From: Ignavibacteriales bacterium
GTDB lineage: Bacteria; Bacteroidota; Ignavibacteria; Ignavibacteriales; Ignavibacteriaceae
Assembly: GCA_020061465.1 (NCBI GenBank)
Contig: JAGUYG010000009.1
Location: forward strand, 62,001-126,000
Direction: 5' to 3'
DNA length: 64,000 nucleotides
Both the position numbers and the translations under genes were made by a program. The notes under the pieces were generated by a model. That model saw only the letters and a list, made by a program, of their open reading frames with translations. It did no database searches and had not been told where the DNA came from. Positions within the stretch are counted from its first letter, which is position 1, and every line of letters begins with the position of its first letter. Below are positions 18,390-26,831 of the stretch, piece after piece.

Positions 18390-19145
18390 ATGAAAAAATT
18401 TGAAGGAAAAGTTGTATTAGTAACTGGCGGGGGAAGAGATATCGGAAGAGAAATTTGTTTAAAGCTTGCTTCAGAAGGTGCTAAAGTATGCTTAAATTAT
18501 TTTGAATCCGACGATAATGGCAATGAGACTGTAAGATTGATAAAAGAAAACGGTGGCGAGGCTTTCGTCGTTCCGGGCGATATGACAAAATGGGATGATG
18601 TAAATACTTTAGTTCAAAAGTGTGTTAGCACATTTGGAGATAAAATCCACGTGCTCGTTAATGTTGCAGGCGGTTTAGTCGGAAGAAAAACGATGGAAGA
18701 AATGGATGAATATTTTTGGGATTTTGTAATTACTCTAAATCTTAAAACAGCTTTTTTCGTAACAAAAGCAATGCTGCCTTATATGCCTGAAGGAGGTGCA
18801 ATAGTTAACTTTTCCTCCCAGGCAGCCAGGGATGGCGGTGGACCAGGAGCTATTGCTTACTCTACCGGAAAAGGCGGTGTTCTTACTTTTACAAGGGGCT
18901 TAGCTAAAGAACTGGGACCAAAAGGAATACGCGTTAATTGTGTCTCACCGGGTATGATAAACACAACTTTCCACAATACATTTACAAAACCGGAGGTTAG
19001 ACAAAAAGTGGCTGCCGTAACTCCTCTAAGAAGAGAAGGTGAGGCAAAGGAAGTAGCCAATCTTGTTTGTTATCTGGCTTCGGATGAAGCTTCATTTATT
19101 ACCGGAGCTTCCGTTGAGATTAATGGCGGCACTTATTTCATTTAA
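18390..19145 (+). CDS. SDR oxidoreductase, possible DEH reductase
   Basis: A 251-residue classical SDR with cofactor motif TGGGRDIG, NVAGG, the active-site tyrosine and lysine in AYSTGKGG, and C-terminal ITGASVEINGGTYFI. Neighbours PL17 and KdgF suggest reduction of the linear unsaturated-uronate product DEH to KDG, as alginate degraders do with DehR-type SDRs. With kduD it makes two SDRs in one uronate locus. Assignment to DEH reduction rests on context; a general 3-oxoacyl-ACP-reductase-like enzyme cannot be excluded. ATG 18390 has a GGAG site. Confidence 0.7.
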   Translation: MKKFEGKVVLVTGGGRDIGREICLKLASEGAKVCLNYFESDDNGNETVRLIKENGGEAFVVPGDMTKWDDVNTLVQKCVSTFGDKIHVLVNVAGGLVGRKTMEEMDEYFWDFVITLNLKTAFFVTKAMLPYMPEGGAIVNFSSQAARDGGGPGAIAYSTGKGGVLTFTRGLAKELGPKGIRVNCVSPGMINTTFHNTFTKPEVRQKVAAVTPLRREGEAKEVANLVCYLASDEASFITGASVEINGGTYFI

Positions 19146-19162
19146 ATTTAGGAAGGAATTTA

Positions 19163-21361
19163 ATGCGTTATCTGAAAATTTTTTTTCAAATCTTTCTCTT
19201 AATCTTTTTTCTCTCATTTGTTTCATTCGCTCAGAAAAATCATCCGAATTTAGTATTAACCAAGAAGGGTGTAGAAAACATAAAGGCAAATCTCGGTAAA
19301 CTACCTCTGTTTGATAAATCATTTGGAGAGGCTCGATTAAAAGTAGAACAAGCAATCTCATCACCGATTGATGTTCCCATTCCTAAAGATCCGGGCGGCG
19401 GATATACGCATGAAAAACATAAGCAGAATTATAATGAAATGTACTTAGCCGGAATTTTATTTCAGGTAACCGGCGACGAAAAATATGCAGTGTTTATTAA
19501 AAATATGTTAGATAAATATGCCAATATGTATCCGGGTTTATCTCTGCACCCTCAAAAGAAAGATCAAACGCCCGGCAAGCTGTTCTGGCAGTCATTAAAT
19601 GAAACTGTATGGCTTCTTCATTCTATACAGGCTTATGATTGTATTTACGGCTGGTTATCTAACGAGGTTAGAGAAAAGTATGAGCAGAACATTTTCATAC
19701 CGATGGCAAAATTTTTCTCGGAAAAACTTCATCATGAGTTTGATCTGATTCATAATCACGGAACATGGATGGTCGCATCTGTAGGAATGACAGCATTTGT
19801 ATTGAATAAACCGGAGCTTATAGAAAAATCTCTCTATGGTTCCAATAAAAAAGAGAAAGGTGGTTTTTTAGCACAGCTAAGACTTTTATTCTCACCCGAC
19901 GGTTATTATACCGAAGGGGGTTATTATGTACGTTATGCGTTGTGGCCCTTTTTCATCTTTGCTGAATCAATCCAAAATAATTTACCTGAATTAAAAATTT
20001 ATGAATATAGAGATCAAATTCTTAAAAAGGCATTTTATTCAGCTTTACAAATGACCTATACCAACGGTGCATTCATGCCGATAAACGATGCACTTAAAGA
20101 AAAAACATTCCTCTCAACCGAATTGGTTTATGCTCTAAATTTTGTCTTCGAACGTTATGAGAGAGAGCTATCCTTGCTAAAAATAGCTAAGCTGCAGAAT
20201 AGAGTAACGTTAACCGACGGCGGACTTGAAGTAGCAAAAGCCCTTGCCGAAGCAAAAGAATTGCCTGATTTCAATTGGCACAGTGTTGAATATAAAGATG
20301 GTCCTAATGGTGACGAAGGAGGTGTAGGCATTTTACGCTGGGGCGAGAAGAATGATATGGAAACGCTTCTCTTTAAATATAGTGCGCATGGTTTATCCCA
20401 CGGTCACTTTGATAAATTAAGCTTTTTATTTTATGATCAAGGCAGAGAAATCATCCAAGATTATGGCGCTGCCCGATTCTTAAATGTTGAACAGAAAGCA
20501 GGCGGAAGGTATTTGCCCGAAAACAAATCCTTTGCGATGCAAACAATTGCCCACAACACTGTTACCGTAGATGAAAAATCTCATTTTAAAGGTCGCCAGG
20601 AAATTTCAGAAAAGTTTCATTCAGAACGATATTGCTTTTATGCAGATAACCTGAATTTTCAATATATGTCGGCTAAAGATAATCATGCATACGACGGAGT
20701 TAAAATGCATCGAACATTCTTGATGGTATACGATAGAAATTTTCTGCGTCCGGTGATAATTGATGTATTTAAATTAACTGCCGATAAAGAACACCAATAC
20801 GATCTTCCGTATTATTATATGGGGCATTTCATTTCGACTAACTTTGATTATAAGCCATTCATTAGTGAAAGGAAAGCAGTTGGAGAAAAAAATGGTTATC
20901 AACATTTATGGAAAACAGCCGAAGGCAAGTCTGATGGTACATCAAATTTTACGTGGTTAAATGGTGAGAGATACTACTCGATTACATCTAATACAGATGA
21001 AAACACGCAAATAATATTTGCGCAAATAGGTGCTAATGATCCAAATTTTAATTTGCGCAATGAAGAAGCAATTATCTTCCGTACAAAGGCAAAAGACCAT
21101 GTATTTGCCACTGTAATTGAACCGCACGGTGAATTTAATCCAACACTTGAGTATTCATTTAATTCATACAGTGCATTCGAAAAAATCGATGTGATTCATA
21201 CCGATGATGAATTAATTATAATTAGCATAGATGGGAAAAAAAATCTTAACTGGACTTGTTTTATTGTAAGTAATGATCCTTCTAAAGATAAAATACATTC
21301 TTTTGAACTGGGCGGAGAGAAATATTCATGGACGGGTCCTATTCATCTTCACAAAAACTAA
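19163..21361 (+). CDS. PL17 oligoalginate lyase
   Basis: A 732-residue protein with a signal peptide (to about SFAQK). An (alpha/alpha)-toroid alginate-lyase domain covers ~25-340 and a heparinase II/III-like beta-sheet domain ~375-600. By analogy with characterised PL17 enzymes, the active-site residues are N198-H199 in HNHGTW and Y255 in EGGYYVRYA. The histidine cluster H409, H413 and H415 in SAHGLSHGHFDK covers the active-site and zinc-binding positions. PL17 enzymes trim alginate oligomers exolytically to unsaturated monomers. No T9SS tail is present, so it likely acts in the periplasm. AAGGA precedes ATG 19163. Confidence 0.9.
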   Translation: MRYLKIFFQIFLLIFFLSFVSFAQKNHPNLVLTKKGVENIKANLGKLPLFDKSFGEARLKVEQAISSPIDVPIPKDPGGGYTHEKHKQNYNEMYLAGILFQVTGDEKYAVFIKNMLDKYANMYPGLSLHPQKKDQTPGKLFWQSLNETVWLLHSIQAYDCIYGWLSNEVREKYEQNIFIPMAKFFSEKLHHEFDLIHNHGTWMVASVGMTAFVLNKPELIEKSLYGSNKKEKGGFLAQLRLLFSPDGYYTEGGYYVRYALWPFFIFAESIQNNLPELKIYEYRDQILKKAFYSALQMTYTNGAFMPINDALKEKTFLSTELVYALNFVFERYERELSLLKIAKLQNRVTLTDGGLEVAKALAEAKELPDFNWHSVEYKDGPNGDEGGVGILRWGEKNDMETLLFKYSAHGLSHGHFDKLSFLFYDQGREIIQDYGAARFLNVEQKAGGRYLPENKSFAMQTIAHNTVTVDEKSHFKGRQEISEKFHSERYCFYADNLNFQYMSAKDNHAYDGVKMHRTFLMVYDRNFLRPVIIDVFKLTADKEHQYDLPYYYMGHFISTNFDYKPFISERKAVGEKNGYQHLWKTAEGKSDGTSNFTWLNGERYYSITSNTDENTQIIFAQIGANDPNFNLRNEEAIIFRTKAKDHVFATVIEPHGEFNPTLEYSFNSYSAFEKIDVIHTDDELIIISIDGKKNLNWTCFIVSNDPSKDKIHSFELGGEKYSWTGPIHLHKN

Positions 21362-21372
21362 AAGGAGTTATA

Positions 21373-21720
21373 ATGGAAAAAATTATGAGCCAGCTTTTTG
21401 TAGAAAGCGATAAAATCGACTGGGAAATTGTTGGAGAAGGAGTTAAGAGAAAGATTCTCGGTTACGATGATCAACTCATGATGGTCGTAGTTCAATTTGA
21501 TAAAGGCAGTATTGGTTACGTTCATAAACATCCTCAAAGGCAAACTACATACCTTGTCAAAGGAAAATTTGAAGTTCAAATTGGTAATAAAATGAAAATA
21601 TTAAAAGAAGGCGATTGCTATTACATTCCACCAAATGTTGAACACGGTGTAGTTTGCCTTGAAGAGGGCATCCTCATAGACGTTTTTAATCCCCACCGTG
21701 AAGACTTCCTCAAACAATAA
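21373..21720 (+). CDS. kdgF: KdgF-like cupin, unsaturated uronate processing
   Basis: A 115-residue single-domain cupin. H51-x-H53 and, in place of the usual cupin glutamate, Q57 (HKHPQRQTTYLVKG) form the first metal motif; H91 in PPNVEHGV supplies the last ligand. The His/His/Gln/His set and the end LIDVFNPHREDFL are features of KdgF, which converts cyclic 4,5-unsaturated uronates from alginate or pectin lyases to the linear ketouronate. The start at 21373 follows AAGGAG; a longer frame from 21328 overlaps the PL17 gene and is unlikely. Confidence 0.9.
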   Translation: MEKIMSQLFVESDKIDWEIVGEGVKRKILGYDDQLMMVVVQFDKGSIGYVHKHPQRQTTYLVKGKFEVQIGNKMKILKEGDCYYIPPNVEHGVVCLEEGILIDVFNPHREDFLKQ

Positions 21721-21734
21721 TAACGGAGTTCATC

Positions 21735-23021
21735 TTGAAAAAAATTAAAGGCTTTAGATGGTGGATCGTAACACTTATTGGCATTGCCACGGTAATTAAC
21801 TATATAGATCGAAATTCTTTAGCAATAATGTGGGTGGATATATCGGCAGAAGTTGGGTTGGATAAGAATGATTATGCTGCCATAGTTTCGGTTTTTATGG
21901 TTATGTATGCATTAGGGCAAAGTGTGTCCGGCAGGCTCTTCGATTGGATTGGAACGAGAATAGGATTTACGGTATCTATTTTTGTCTGGTCGCTTGCATG
22001 TGCACTACACGGAACAGCAAGAACTATTTTGGGCTTTAGTATCTTCAGGGGATTGTTGGGTTTAAGTGAGTCAGGTCCGTGGCCCGGTGCCACTAAGTCC
22101 AACGCCGAATGGCATCCTGCACATGAAAGAGCGTTTGCTCAAGGAATTTTTAATGCCGGTGCGTCGATAGGAGCTGTAATTTCGGCACCCTTGATTGCAC
22201 TATTATATATTTATTTTGGCTGGAAGGCTACCTTTGTAATAATCGGTGTATTGGGTTTCCTCTGGATTGTTCCCTGGCTAATTATTAATAAATCTACACC
22301 CGAAAAACATCCATGGCTTACTGATAAAGAAAGAGATTATATTCTTACAGGAAGAATTCCTAAGGAGAATCGGGGTAAAGACGTGGAAGAGCAAGCACCT
22401 TCCTGGGGAAAGTTATTAACGTATAAAGAAAGCTGGAGTGTAATAGCAGGCAGATTTTTCTTCGATCCCATTTGGTGGATGTTTGTTACCTGGCTGCCAA
22501 TATATTTAACAGAGCAATTCGGTTTTGATATTAAACAAATCGGTTTGTTCGCGTGGGTTCCTTACGTTGGTGCAGCAATTGGTAGTCTTGTTGGAGGATA
22601 TTATTCCGGATATTTGATGAATAAAGGGTGGAGCTTAAACAAAGCAAGAAAAATTGCAATAGTTACAGGTGCAATCATCACAGTTCCTGCGATGATCGTT
22701 AGTGCTTTCGCTGCAACGCCGCTTATCGCTGTTATTCTTATTGCAGTAATCTTATTTGGTTTTCAATTTTCAATGCAGAATCTTCAGACTCTGCCAAGTG
22801 ATTTTTTTAGCGGAAAGACTGTTGGCTCTTTAGCCGGTTTGGGTGGTACAAGTGCAATAACCGGTGTATTGATCATGGTGTGGATTGTACCGGCTATTAC
22901 AACAACGAGTTATGTCCCGTTTTTTTTGATGGGCGCAATCTTAGCACCTTTAGGTGTACTGTGTGTTTACCTTTTCGGTGGTGAAATAAAACGCGTAGAA
23001 TTGAAAGAAGAGATTAAATAA
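21735..23021 (+). CDS. MFS hexuronate transporter (ExuT-like)
   Basis: A 428-residue MFS transporter of the anion:cation symporter group. The opening is NYIDRNSLAIMW, the loop 2-3 motif SGRLFDWIGTRIG is present, and TM4 carries the sequence RGLLGLSESGPWPGATKSNAEW typical of ExuT/GudP-type proteins. About 12 membrane segments can be seen. It probably imports unsaturated or ordinary uronate monomers across the inner membrane. Start codon is TTG at 21735 with ACGGAG upstream. It follows kdgF by 14 bp. Confidence 0.87.
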   Translation: MKKIKGFRWWIVTLIGIATVINYIDRNSLAIMWVDISAEVGLDKNDYAAIVSVFMVMYALGQSVSGRLFDWIGTRIGFTVSIFVWSLACALHGTARTILGFSIFRGLLGLSESGPWPGATKSNAEWHPAHERAFAQGIFNAGASIGAVISAPLIALLYIYFGWKATFVIIGVLGFLWIVPWLIINKSTPEKHPWLTDKERDYILTGRIPKENRGKDVEEQAPSWGKLLTYKESWSVIAGRFFFDPIWWMFVTWLPIYLTEQFGFDIKQIGLFAWVPYVGAAIGSLVGGYYSGYLMNKGWSLNKARKIAIVTGAIITVPAMIVSAFAATPLIAVILIAVILFGFQFSMQNLQTLPSDFFSGKTVGSLAGLGGTSAITGVLIMVWIVPAITTTSYVPFFLMGAILAPLGVLCVYLFGGEIKRVELKEEIK

Positions 23022-23040
23022 CGATTAGCGATGCTTAACG

Positions 23041-24624
23041 ATGAAATTACCAAATAGAATATTGTCAATAAATTTATTAGCACTGATCACCTTACCTTTC
23101 CTTGGGTTGAATCCGTTTGATGATTCCAAATGGTTCCCGCAAATATTGATGGACGATTCAAAAAATTATCTTCCCGATTTTTCTTTCGCTGGCTACCGTT
23201 GGGGGGAAACTGAATTGCCGTCAGCTTCAGGAAAAGTGTTAGATGTAACCAGCTTCGGAGCGGCAGCAAATGATAATATTGATGATACACCTGCATTTAA
23301 TACCGCAATCGCCTCTGCAAATAATTACGAAGGAAATGTTATCATTAGTGTTCCCCCAGGTAAATTTATTATTAAAGATATTTTATGGATAGAACGAAGT
23401 AATCTAATTCTACAAGGATCCGGAAATAATCATAATGGAACCATACTCTTAATGCCAACTCCGATGGAAGAAATGGAACTTCCTCCGAAGCTTGTGGAAT
23501 TAAAAACGTACCTTATCGATAATGATAAAAAAGTATCTACGGGTGAATATTTTTCGGTTTTTTCATGGACGGGCGGAATAATTTGGACAAGAAGCAAATC
23601 GATAAATCAACAAATATTAGCTGATGTTATCGAAGGGAAAAGGGGAGGACAAAAAATTATAGTAAGTGATAACTCGAAAATTAAGTCCGGCGATGTTCTT
23701 CAAATTCGCTGGTATAATACCGAAGGGAAACAGTCAACTCTATTAAATCATATCATGGATAACCAGGAAGTCATTTGCGGCGAAAGACTATATGAAGAAC
23801 CCGAAAAGTCGATAATCAAACAAGAAGTATCTATTCAATCGGTAGATAAAAATACTATAACAATTAAAGAAAAATTGTTACATGCTATTAAACCGGGGTG
23901 GAAGGTTGACCTGGCAGCAGTTAATTTTATCGAAGAAGTAGGTTTTGAAAATTTCACTGTCGAATTTCCGAATGTACCAAATAAAGGGCATCATATCGAA
24001 GCCGGATTTAATGCCTTCTATCTTACAGGACTTCTTCACTCGTGGATAAAAAATGTAAAAATTATTAATGCCGATAACGGTATCTTATCGGATGATTGTA
24101 AAAATGTGACGATAGAAAATTTGGAAGTAAGCGGTAGACATACGCATTATAATGTTCATCTGGGTGATTGCAGATATATGATTGTGAAAAATTTTAAATT
24201 TAATTCCAGCTCCTATCATACGCCCAGTTTCAATACAGGTTCAATCTTAAATGTATTTAGTGGCGGCTACGTTCGTGAAGCGAAATTGGATCAACACTGC
24301 GGGCTAAATCATCAAAACCTATTTGATAATCTTTACTTAGAATTGACAGAATTAAATAATCTGTTTGAACACGGAGGCGCTGGTTATTGGAAACCGACAG
24401 CCGGTGCGTTTAATACATTTTGGAATTTGAAAATTGAATATCAAGTAGCAGCAATTCCGAAAATAAACAACGCTCCGTCGGCACGCTTTGTGGGCATTCA
24501 CGGACCACAAAAATTGGAATTTGAGTACAGACCTAATGCATATTTTGAAGGAATGAACAAAGATAATATCAGCGTTCCGTCACTATATGATTATCAGCTT
24601 CAGCTAAGACTAAGTGGATTATAA
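23041..24624 (+). CDS. Pectate-lyase-3-like beta-helix protein without T9SS tail
   Basis: A 527-residue protein with a hydrophobic N-terminus. The motif LPDFSFAGYRWGE and a GH28-related start (VTSFGAAANDNIDDTPAF, VPPGKFIIKD) precede a long beta-helix. It is related in layout to the gene at 8378 but ends without a sorting domain, so it is probably periplasmic. It shares a 1-bp overlap (TAATG) with the downstream PL6 gene. A role on oligomers, as lyase or epimerase, is plausible, but no catalytic residues can be named. Confidence 0.75.
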   Translation: MKLPNRILSINLLALITLPFLGLNPFDDSKWFPQILMDDSKNYLPDFSFAGYRWGETELPSASGKVLDVTSFGAAANDNIDDTPAFNTAIASANNYEGNVIISVPPGKFIIKDILWIERSNLILQGSGNNHNGTILLMPTPMEEMELPPKLVELKTYLIDNDKKVSTGEYFSVFSWTGGIIWTRSKSINQQILADVIEGKRGGQKIIVSDNSKIKSGDVLQIRWYNTEGKQSTLLNHIMDNQEVICGERLYEEPEKSIIKQEVSIQSVDKNTITIKEKLLHAIKPGWKVDLAAVNFIEEVGFENFTVEFPNVPNKGHHIEAGFNAFYLTGLLHSWIKNVKIINADNGILSDDCKNVTIENLEVSGRHTHYNVHLGDCRYMIVKNFKFNSSSYHTPSFNTGSILNVFSGGYVREAKLDQHCGLNHQNLFDNLYLELTELNNLFEHGGAGYWKPTAGAFNTFWNLKIEYQVAAIPKINNAPSARFVGIHGPQKLEFEYRPNAYFEGMNKDNISVPSLYDYQLQLRLSGL

Positions 24625-26069
24625 TGAAAAAGTATTTAGCAGCTTTCGTTTTATCTTTATTCGTTATAAATATTTTCGCAAATCAATATAAAGTCTCATC
24701 AGCGGAAGAAATCAAAAGTATATTGAAAATTATTCAACCCGGTGATACAATAACGATGTTAAATGGTATTTGGAAAAATCAAGAGATAAAATTCATCGCA
24801 AAGGGAAAATTAGACTCACCGATTCTCCTCAAAGCCGAAACTCCCGGCGAAGTAATTTTAACAGGTTCTTCGAGCTTAAAATTAGCAGGTGAGTATTTGG
24901 TGGTAAACGGACTTTTATTTAAGGACGGAGCTATTGAGAAAGGAGCGGTAATCGAATTTCGAAGCGGAACTGATAAAGAAGCTAACTATTCCAGAGTTAC
25001 TAACTGCGCTATTATAAATTATAATCCACCGGATAAGGATACGGATTATAAATGGGTATCGCTTTACGGCGAATATAATAGAGTTGACCACTGCTATTTT
25101 AGAAATAAAACTCACTCAGGATGCTTATTAGTAGTTTGGCTTAGTGATAAACCGAATTATCACCGGATTGATTCCAATTACTTTGCATACCGACCGGAAC
25201 TTGGTTATAACGGTGGAGAAATAATCAGGGTAGGAACCAGTCATTGGTCAATGTACCCGTCGTACACCATTGTTGAATCCAATTACTTTGAAGATTGTAA
25301 TGGAGAAAGAGAGATCATTTCGAATAAATCGTTTTACAATACTTACAGACATAACACTTTTGTTCGATGCCAAGGAACGCTTACTCTTCGACATGGGAAT
25401 AGCTGCACAGTAGAAGGTAATTTTTTCTTTGGTGAAAATGTTCCGATGACCGGAGGAGTTAGAGTGATTGGTGAGGGGCATAAAATTTTCAATAATTATT
25501 TTTATCATCTTGTAGGAGAAGACGTTTTCGCAGCACTCCCTATAATGAACGGTGTGCCTGATTCTCCTCTAAACAGATATTTTCAAGTTAAGAGTGCTCA
25601 GATTTCTTTTAATACATTTGTTGACTGCAAATACAATATAGTTATAGGCACAGGAGCAGATGAAGAACTTTGCTTACCACCAATAAATTCTGTGGTAGCC
25701 AATAATATATTTTATAATACTGAAGAAAATATTGTAACATTGATTGATGAGCCTCAGAATTTTTTATGGGAAGGTAATATATATCATAATGCTCAATTAG
25801 GTATTGAATCAAACGGTTTTTCAGAAATTGATCCGCTGATTTCACAATTTACTGATGGGTTATTCCGTATCTCTGAAAATAGTCCGGCAATTGGAAATGC
25901 AGTTGGCAATTACAAATACGTTACTCACGATATGGATGGACAGCAAAGAAAAACTTCTAAAGATATTGGGTGTGATCAGTACTCGACTGACCCGGTAATT
26001 TATAAACCTCTAAAAGCGACCGATATTGGACCGAATTGGCTGCAAAATTTTTCAGAAATATTGTATTGA
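24624..26069 (+). CDS. PL6-family alginate lyase, single-domain
   Basis: A 481-residue PL6 lyase with signal peptide (to about IFANQ). The catalytic pair is K235 (ISNKSF) and R256-H257 (LTLRHGN), 21 residues apart, with a glutamate pair in GEREIIS just before. It matches the lyase half of the gene at 5656 closely across RVGTSHWSMY and GGVRVIGEGHK but lacks both the second beta-helix and the T9SS tail, so it is probably periplasmic. It ends the alginate block; a short AT-rich dyad at 26071-26087 follows. Confidence 0.87.
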   Translation: MKKYLAAFVLSLFVINIFANQYKVSSAEEIKSILKIIQPGDTITMLNGIWKNQEIKFIAKGKLDSPILLKAETPGEVILTGSSSLKLAGEYLVVNGLLFKDGAIEKGAVIEFRSGTDKEANYSRVTNCAIINYNPPDKDTDYKWVSLYGEYNRVDHCYFRNKTHSGCLLVVWLSDKPNYHRIDSNYFAYRPELGYNGGEIIRVGTSHWSMYPSYTIVESNYFEDCNGEREIISNKSFYNTYRHNTFVRCQGTLTLRHGNSCTVEGNFFFGENVPMTGGVRVIGEGHKIFNNYFYHLVGEDVFAALPIMNGVPDSPLNRYFQVKSAQISFNTFVDCKYNIVIGTGADEELCLPPINSVVANNIFYNTEENIVTLIDEPQNFLWEGNIYHNAQLGIESNGFSEIDPLISQFTDGLFRISENSPAIGNAVGNYKYVTHDMDGQQRKTSKDIGCDQYSTDPVIYKPLKATDIGPNWLQNFSEILY

Positions 26070-26170
26070 AATTCCAATTATTGGAATAATCTGATTTGTT
26101 AGTAGTATCTGTAAGCATCATTTTTTTTTCTCAGCTAAGTTAACCCCGCTTTTTATATTTAAATATTCCA

Positions 26171-26206
26171 GCTGTATTTTGAGTCCAGTTAACTACCAAT
26201 TCTGCT
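26171..26206 (-). pseudogene. tRNA-Leu 5'-half fragment 1
   Basis: The minus strand carries the D-loop (AGAATTGGTAG) and anticodon-arm (CTGGACTCAAAATACAG) region of tRNA-Leu(CAA), with a mismatch in the anticodon stem. Neither a variable arm nor a T-arm follows. Two similar fragments lie at 26506 and 26790, each just ahead of a GTACC[GA]AAG acceptor-like sequence. Confidence 0.6.
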
Positions 26207-26211
26207 ATGAT

Positions 26212-26395
26212 GTACCGAAGGTCTGTCTCCGTTTCACTTCGCCAGATAAACCGGACTCGAATCTAACTATCAGTAGACAAGCCTGCATGAGATGTAAACC
26301 TTACTAACAATAAAATGTTTGGGGTTGCTCTAAAAATTCCGCAGATGAGTAGTACCGAAGGCCGGACTCGAACCGGCACGAGGTGTGAGCCTCAC
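26212..26395 (-). repeat. Long direct repeat, copy 1 (with tRNA-Leu 3' half)
   Basis: This 184-bp stretch recurs at 26541-26724 with only a few substitutions. The first ~141 bp look like a decayed tRNA-Leu 3' half (GTACCGAAG, then CCGGACTCGAATC), interrupted by about 30 bp (TCTGTCTCCGTTTCACTTCG onward). The last ~43 bp are the T-arm and variable arm of the next tRNA-like copy. Confidence 0.8.
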
Positions 26396-26477
26396 CAACC
26401 AATTTTTTAACAAATTAAAAATTGTTTGGTAAACTGGATTTTGAGTCCAGTTTATCTACCAATTCCACCACTTCGGC
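26353..26477 (-). pseudogene. tRNA-Leu(CAA)-like copy with 39-nt insert
   Basis: Acceptor (GCCGAAG / CTTCGGT), anticodon arm with CAA at 26441-26443, variable arm (GAGG ... CCTC) and T-arm (GCCGGTTCGAGTCCGGC) match the intact copy at 26682. The D-stem is damaged (GTG against TAA). A 39-nt insert at 26395-26433 sits between the anticodon stem and variable arm. The insert folds into a 13-bp hairpin with one mismatch and a 9-nt loop. The anticodon stem can extend to 9 bp. It is probably not a working tRNA, but its conserved arms suggest recent origin or some structural role. Confidence 0.65.
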
Positions 26478-26505
26478 ATGAAAAAATTCAAATAACCGAA
26501 CCGAA

Positions 26506-26540
26506 TTTAGGATCCAGTTATCTATCAATTATCCGATGAA
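26506..26540 (-). pseudogene. tRNA-Leu 5'-half fragment 2
   Basis: A more decayed relative of the fragment at 26171. On the minus strand TTGATAGATAACTGGATCC keeps the D-loop end and the 5' side of the anticodon stem, but the anticodon loop is altered. It again sits directly ahead of GTACCGAAG of the next repeat unit. Confidence 0.45.
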
Positions 26541-26724
26541 GTACCGAAGATCTGTCTCCGTTTCACTTCGCCAGATAAACCGGACTCGAATCTAACTATC
26601 AGTAGACAAGCCTGCCTGAGATGCAAGCCTTACTAACAATAAAATGTTTGGGGTTGCTCTAAAAATTCCGCAGATGAGTAGTACCGAAGGCCGGACTCGA
26701 ACCGGCACGAGGTGTGAGCCTCAC
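26541..26724 (-). repeat. Long direct repeat, copy 2 (with tRNA-Leu 3' half)
   Basis: Second copy of the 184-bp unit at 26212, offset by 329 bp, with differences mainly around GCCTGCCTGAGATGCAAGCC. It runs into the intact tRNA-Leu. The match stops where copy 1 has its 39-nt insert and resumes beyond it in the anticodon arm. Confidence 0.8.
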
Positions 26725-26767
26725 TGGATTTTGAGTCCAGCGCGTCTACCAATTCCGCCACTTCGGC
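26682..26767 (-). tRNA. tRNA-Leu(CAA)
   Basis: An 86-nt class II tRNA. The acceptor is GCCGAAG / CTTCGGT with G1-U72 as a wobble pair and discriminator A. The D-stem is GCG/CGC, with GG in the D-loop. The anticodon stem is CTGGA/TCCAG, and anticodon CAA lies at 26731-26733. The long variable arm is GAGG-CTCACA-CCTC and the T-arm GCCGG TTCGAGT CCGGC. The CCA end is not encoded. It reads UUG leucine codons. It is the only one of the three full-length copies with all stems intact. Confidence 0.9.
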
Positions 26768-26789
26768 AAGAATAAATTTTAAAAAAAAT

Positions 26790-26828
26790 CTGTATTTTGA
26801 GTCCAGTTTATCTATCAATTCCACCATC
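26790..26828 (-). pseudogene. tRNA-Leu 5'-half fragment 3
   Basis: The minus strand reads a D-arm and anticodon arm (GGTGGAATTGATAGATAAAC, then CTGGACTCAAAATACAG) with the same anticodon-stem mismatch as fragment 1 and the copy at 26832. It is followed in the array by GTACCAAAG of that last copy. Confidence 0.55.
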
Positions 26829-26831
26829 AAG

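Noticed and set aside
23087-23296. Minus-strand frame opposite the beta-helix gene
   Set aside because: Its composition fits a shadow of the coding strand and it has no ribosome site or homology I recognise.
26395-26433. Group I intron in tRNA-Leu
   Set aside because: The insert is only 39 nt and lies after the anticodon stem, whereas group I introns of tRNA-Leu are over 200 nt and sit in the anticodon loop.
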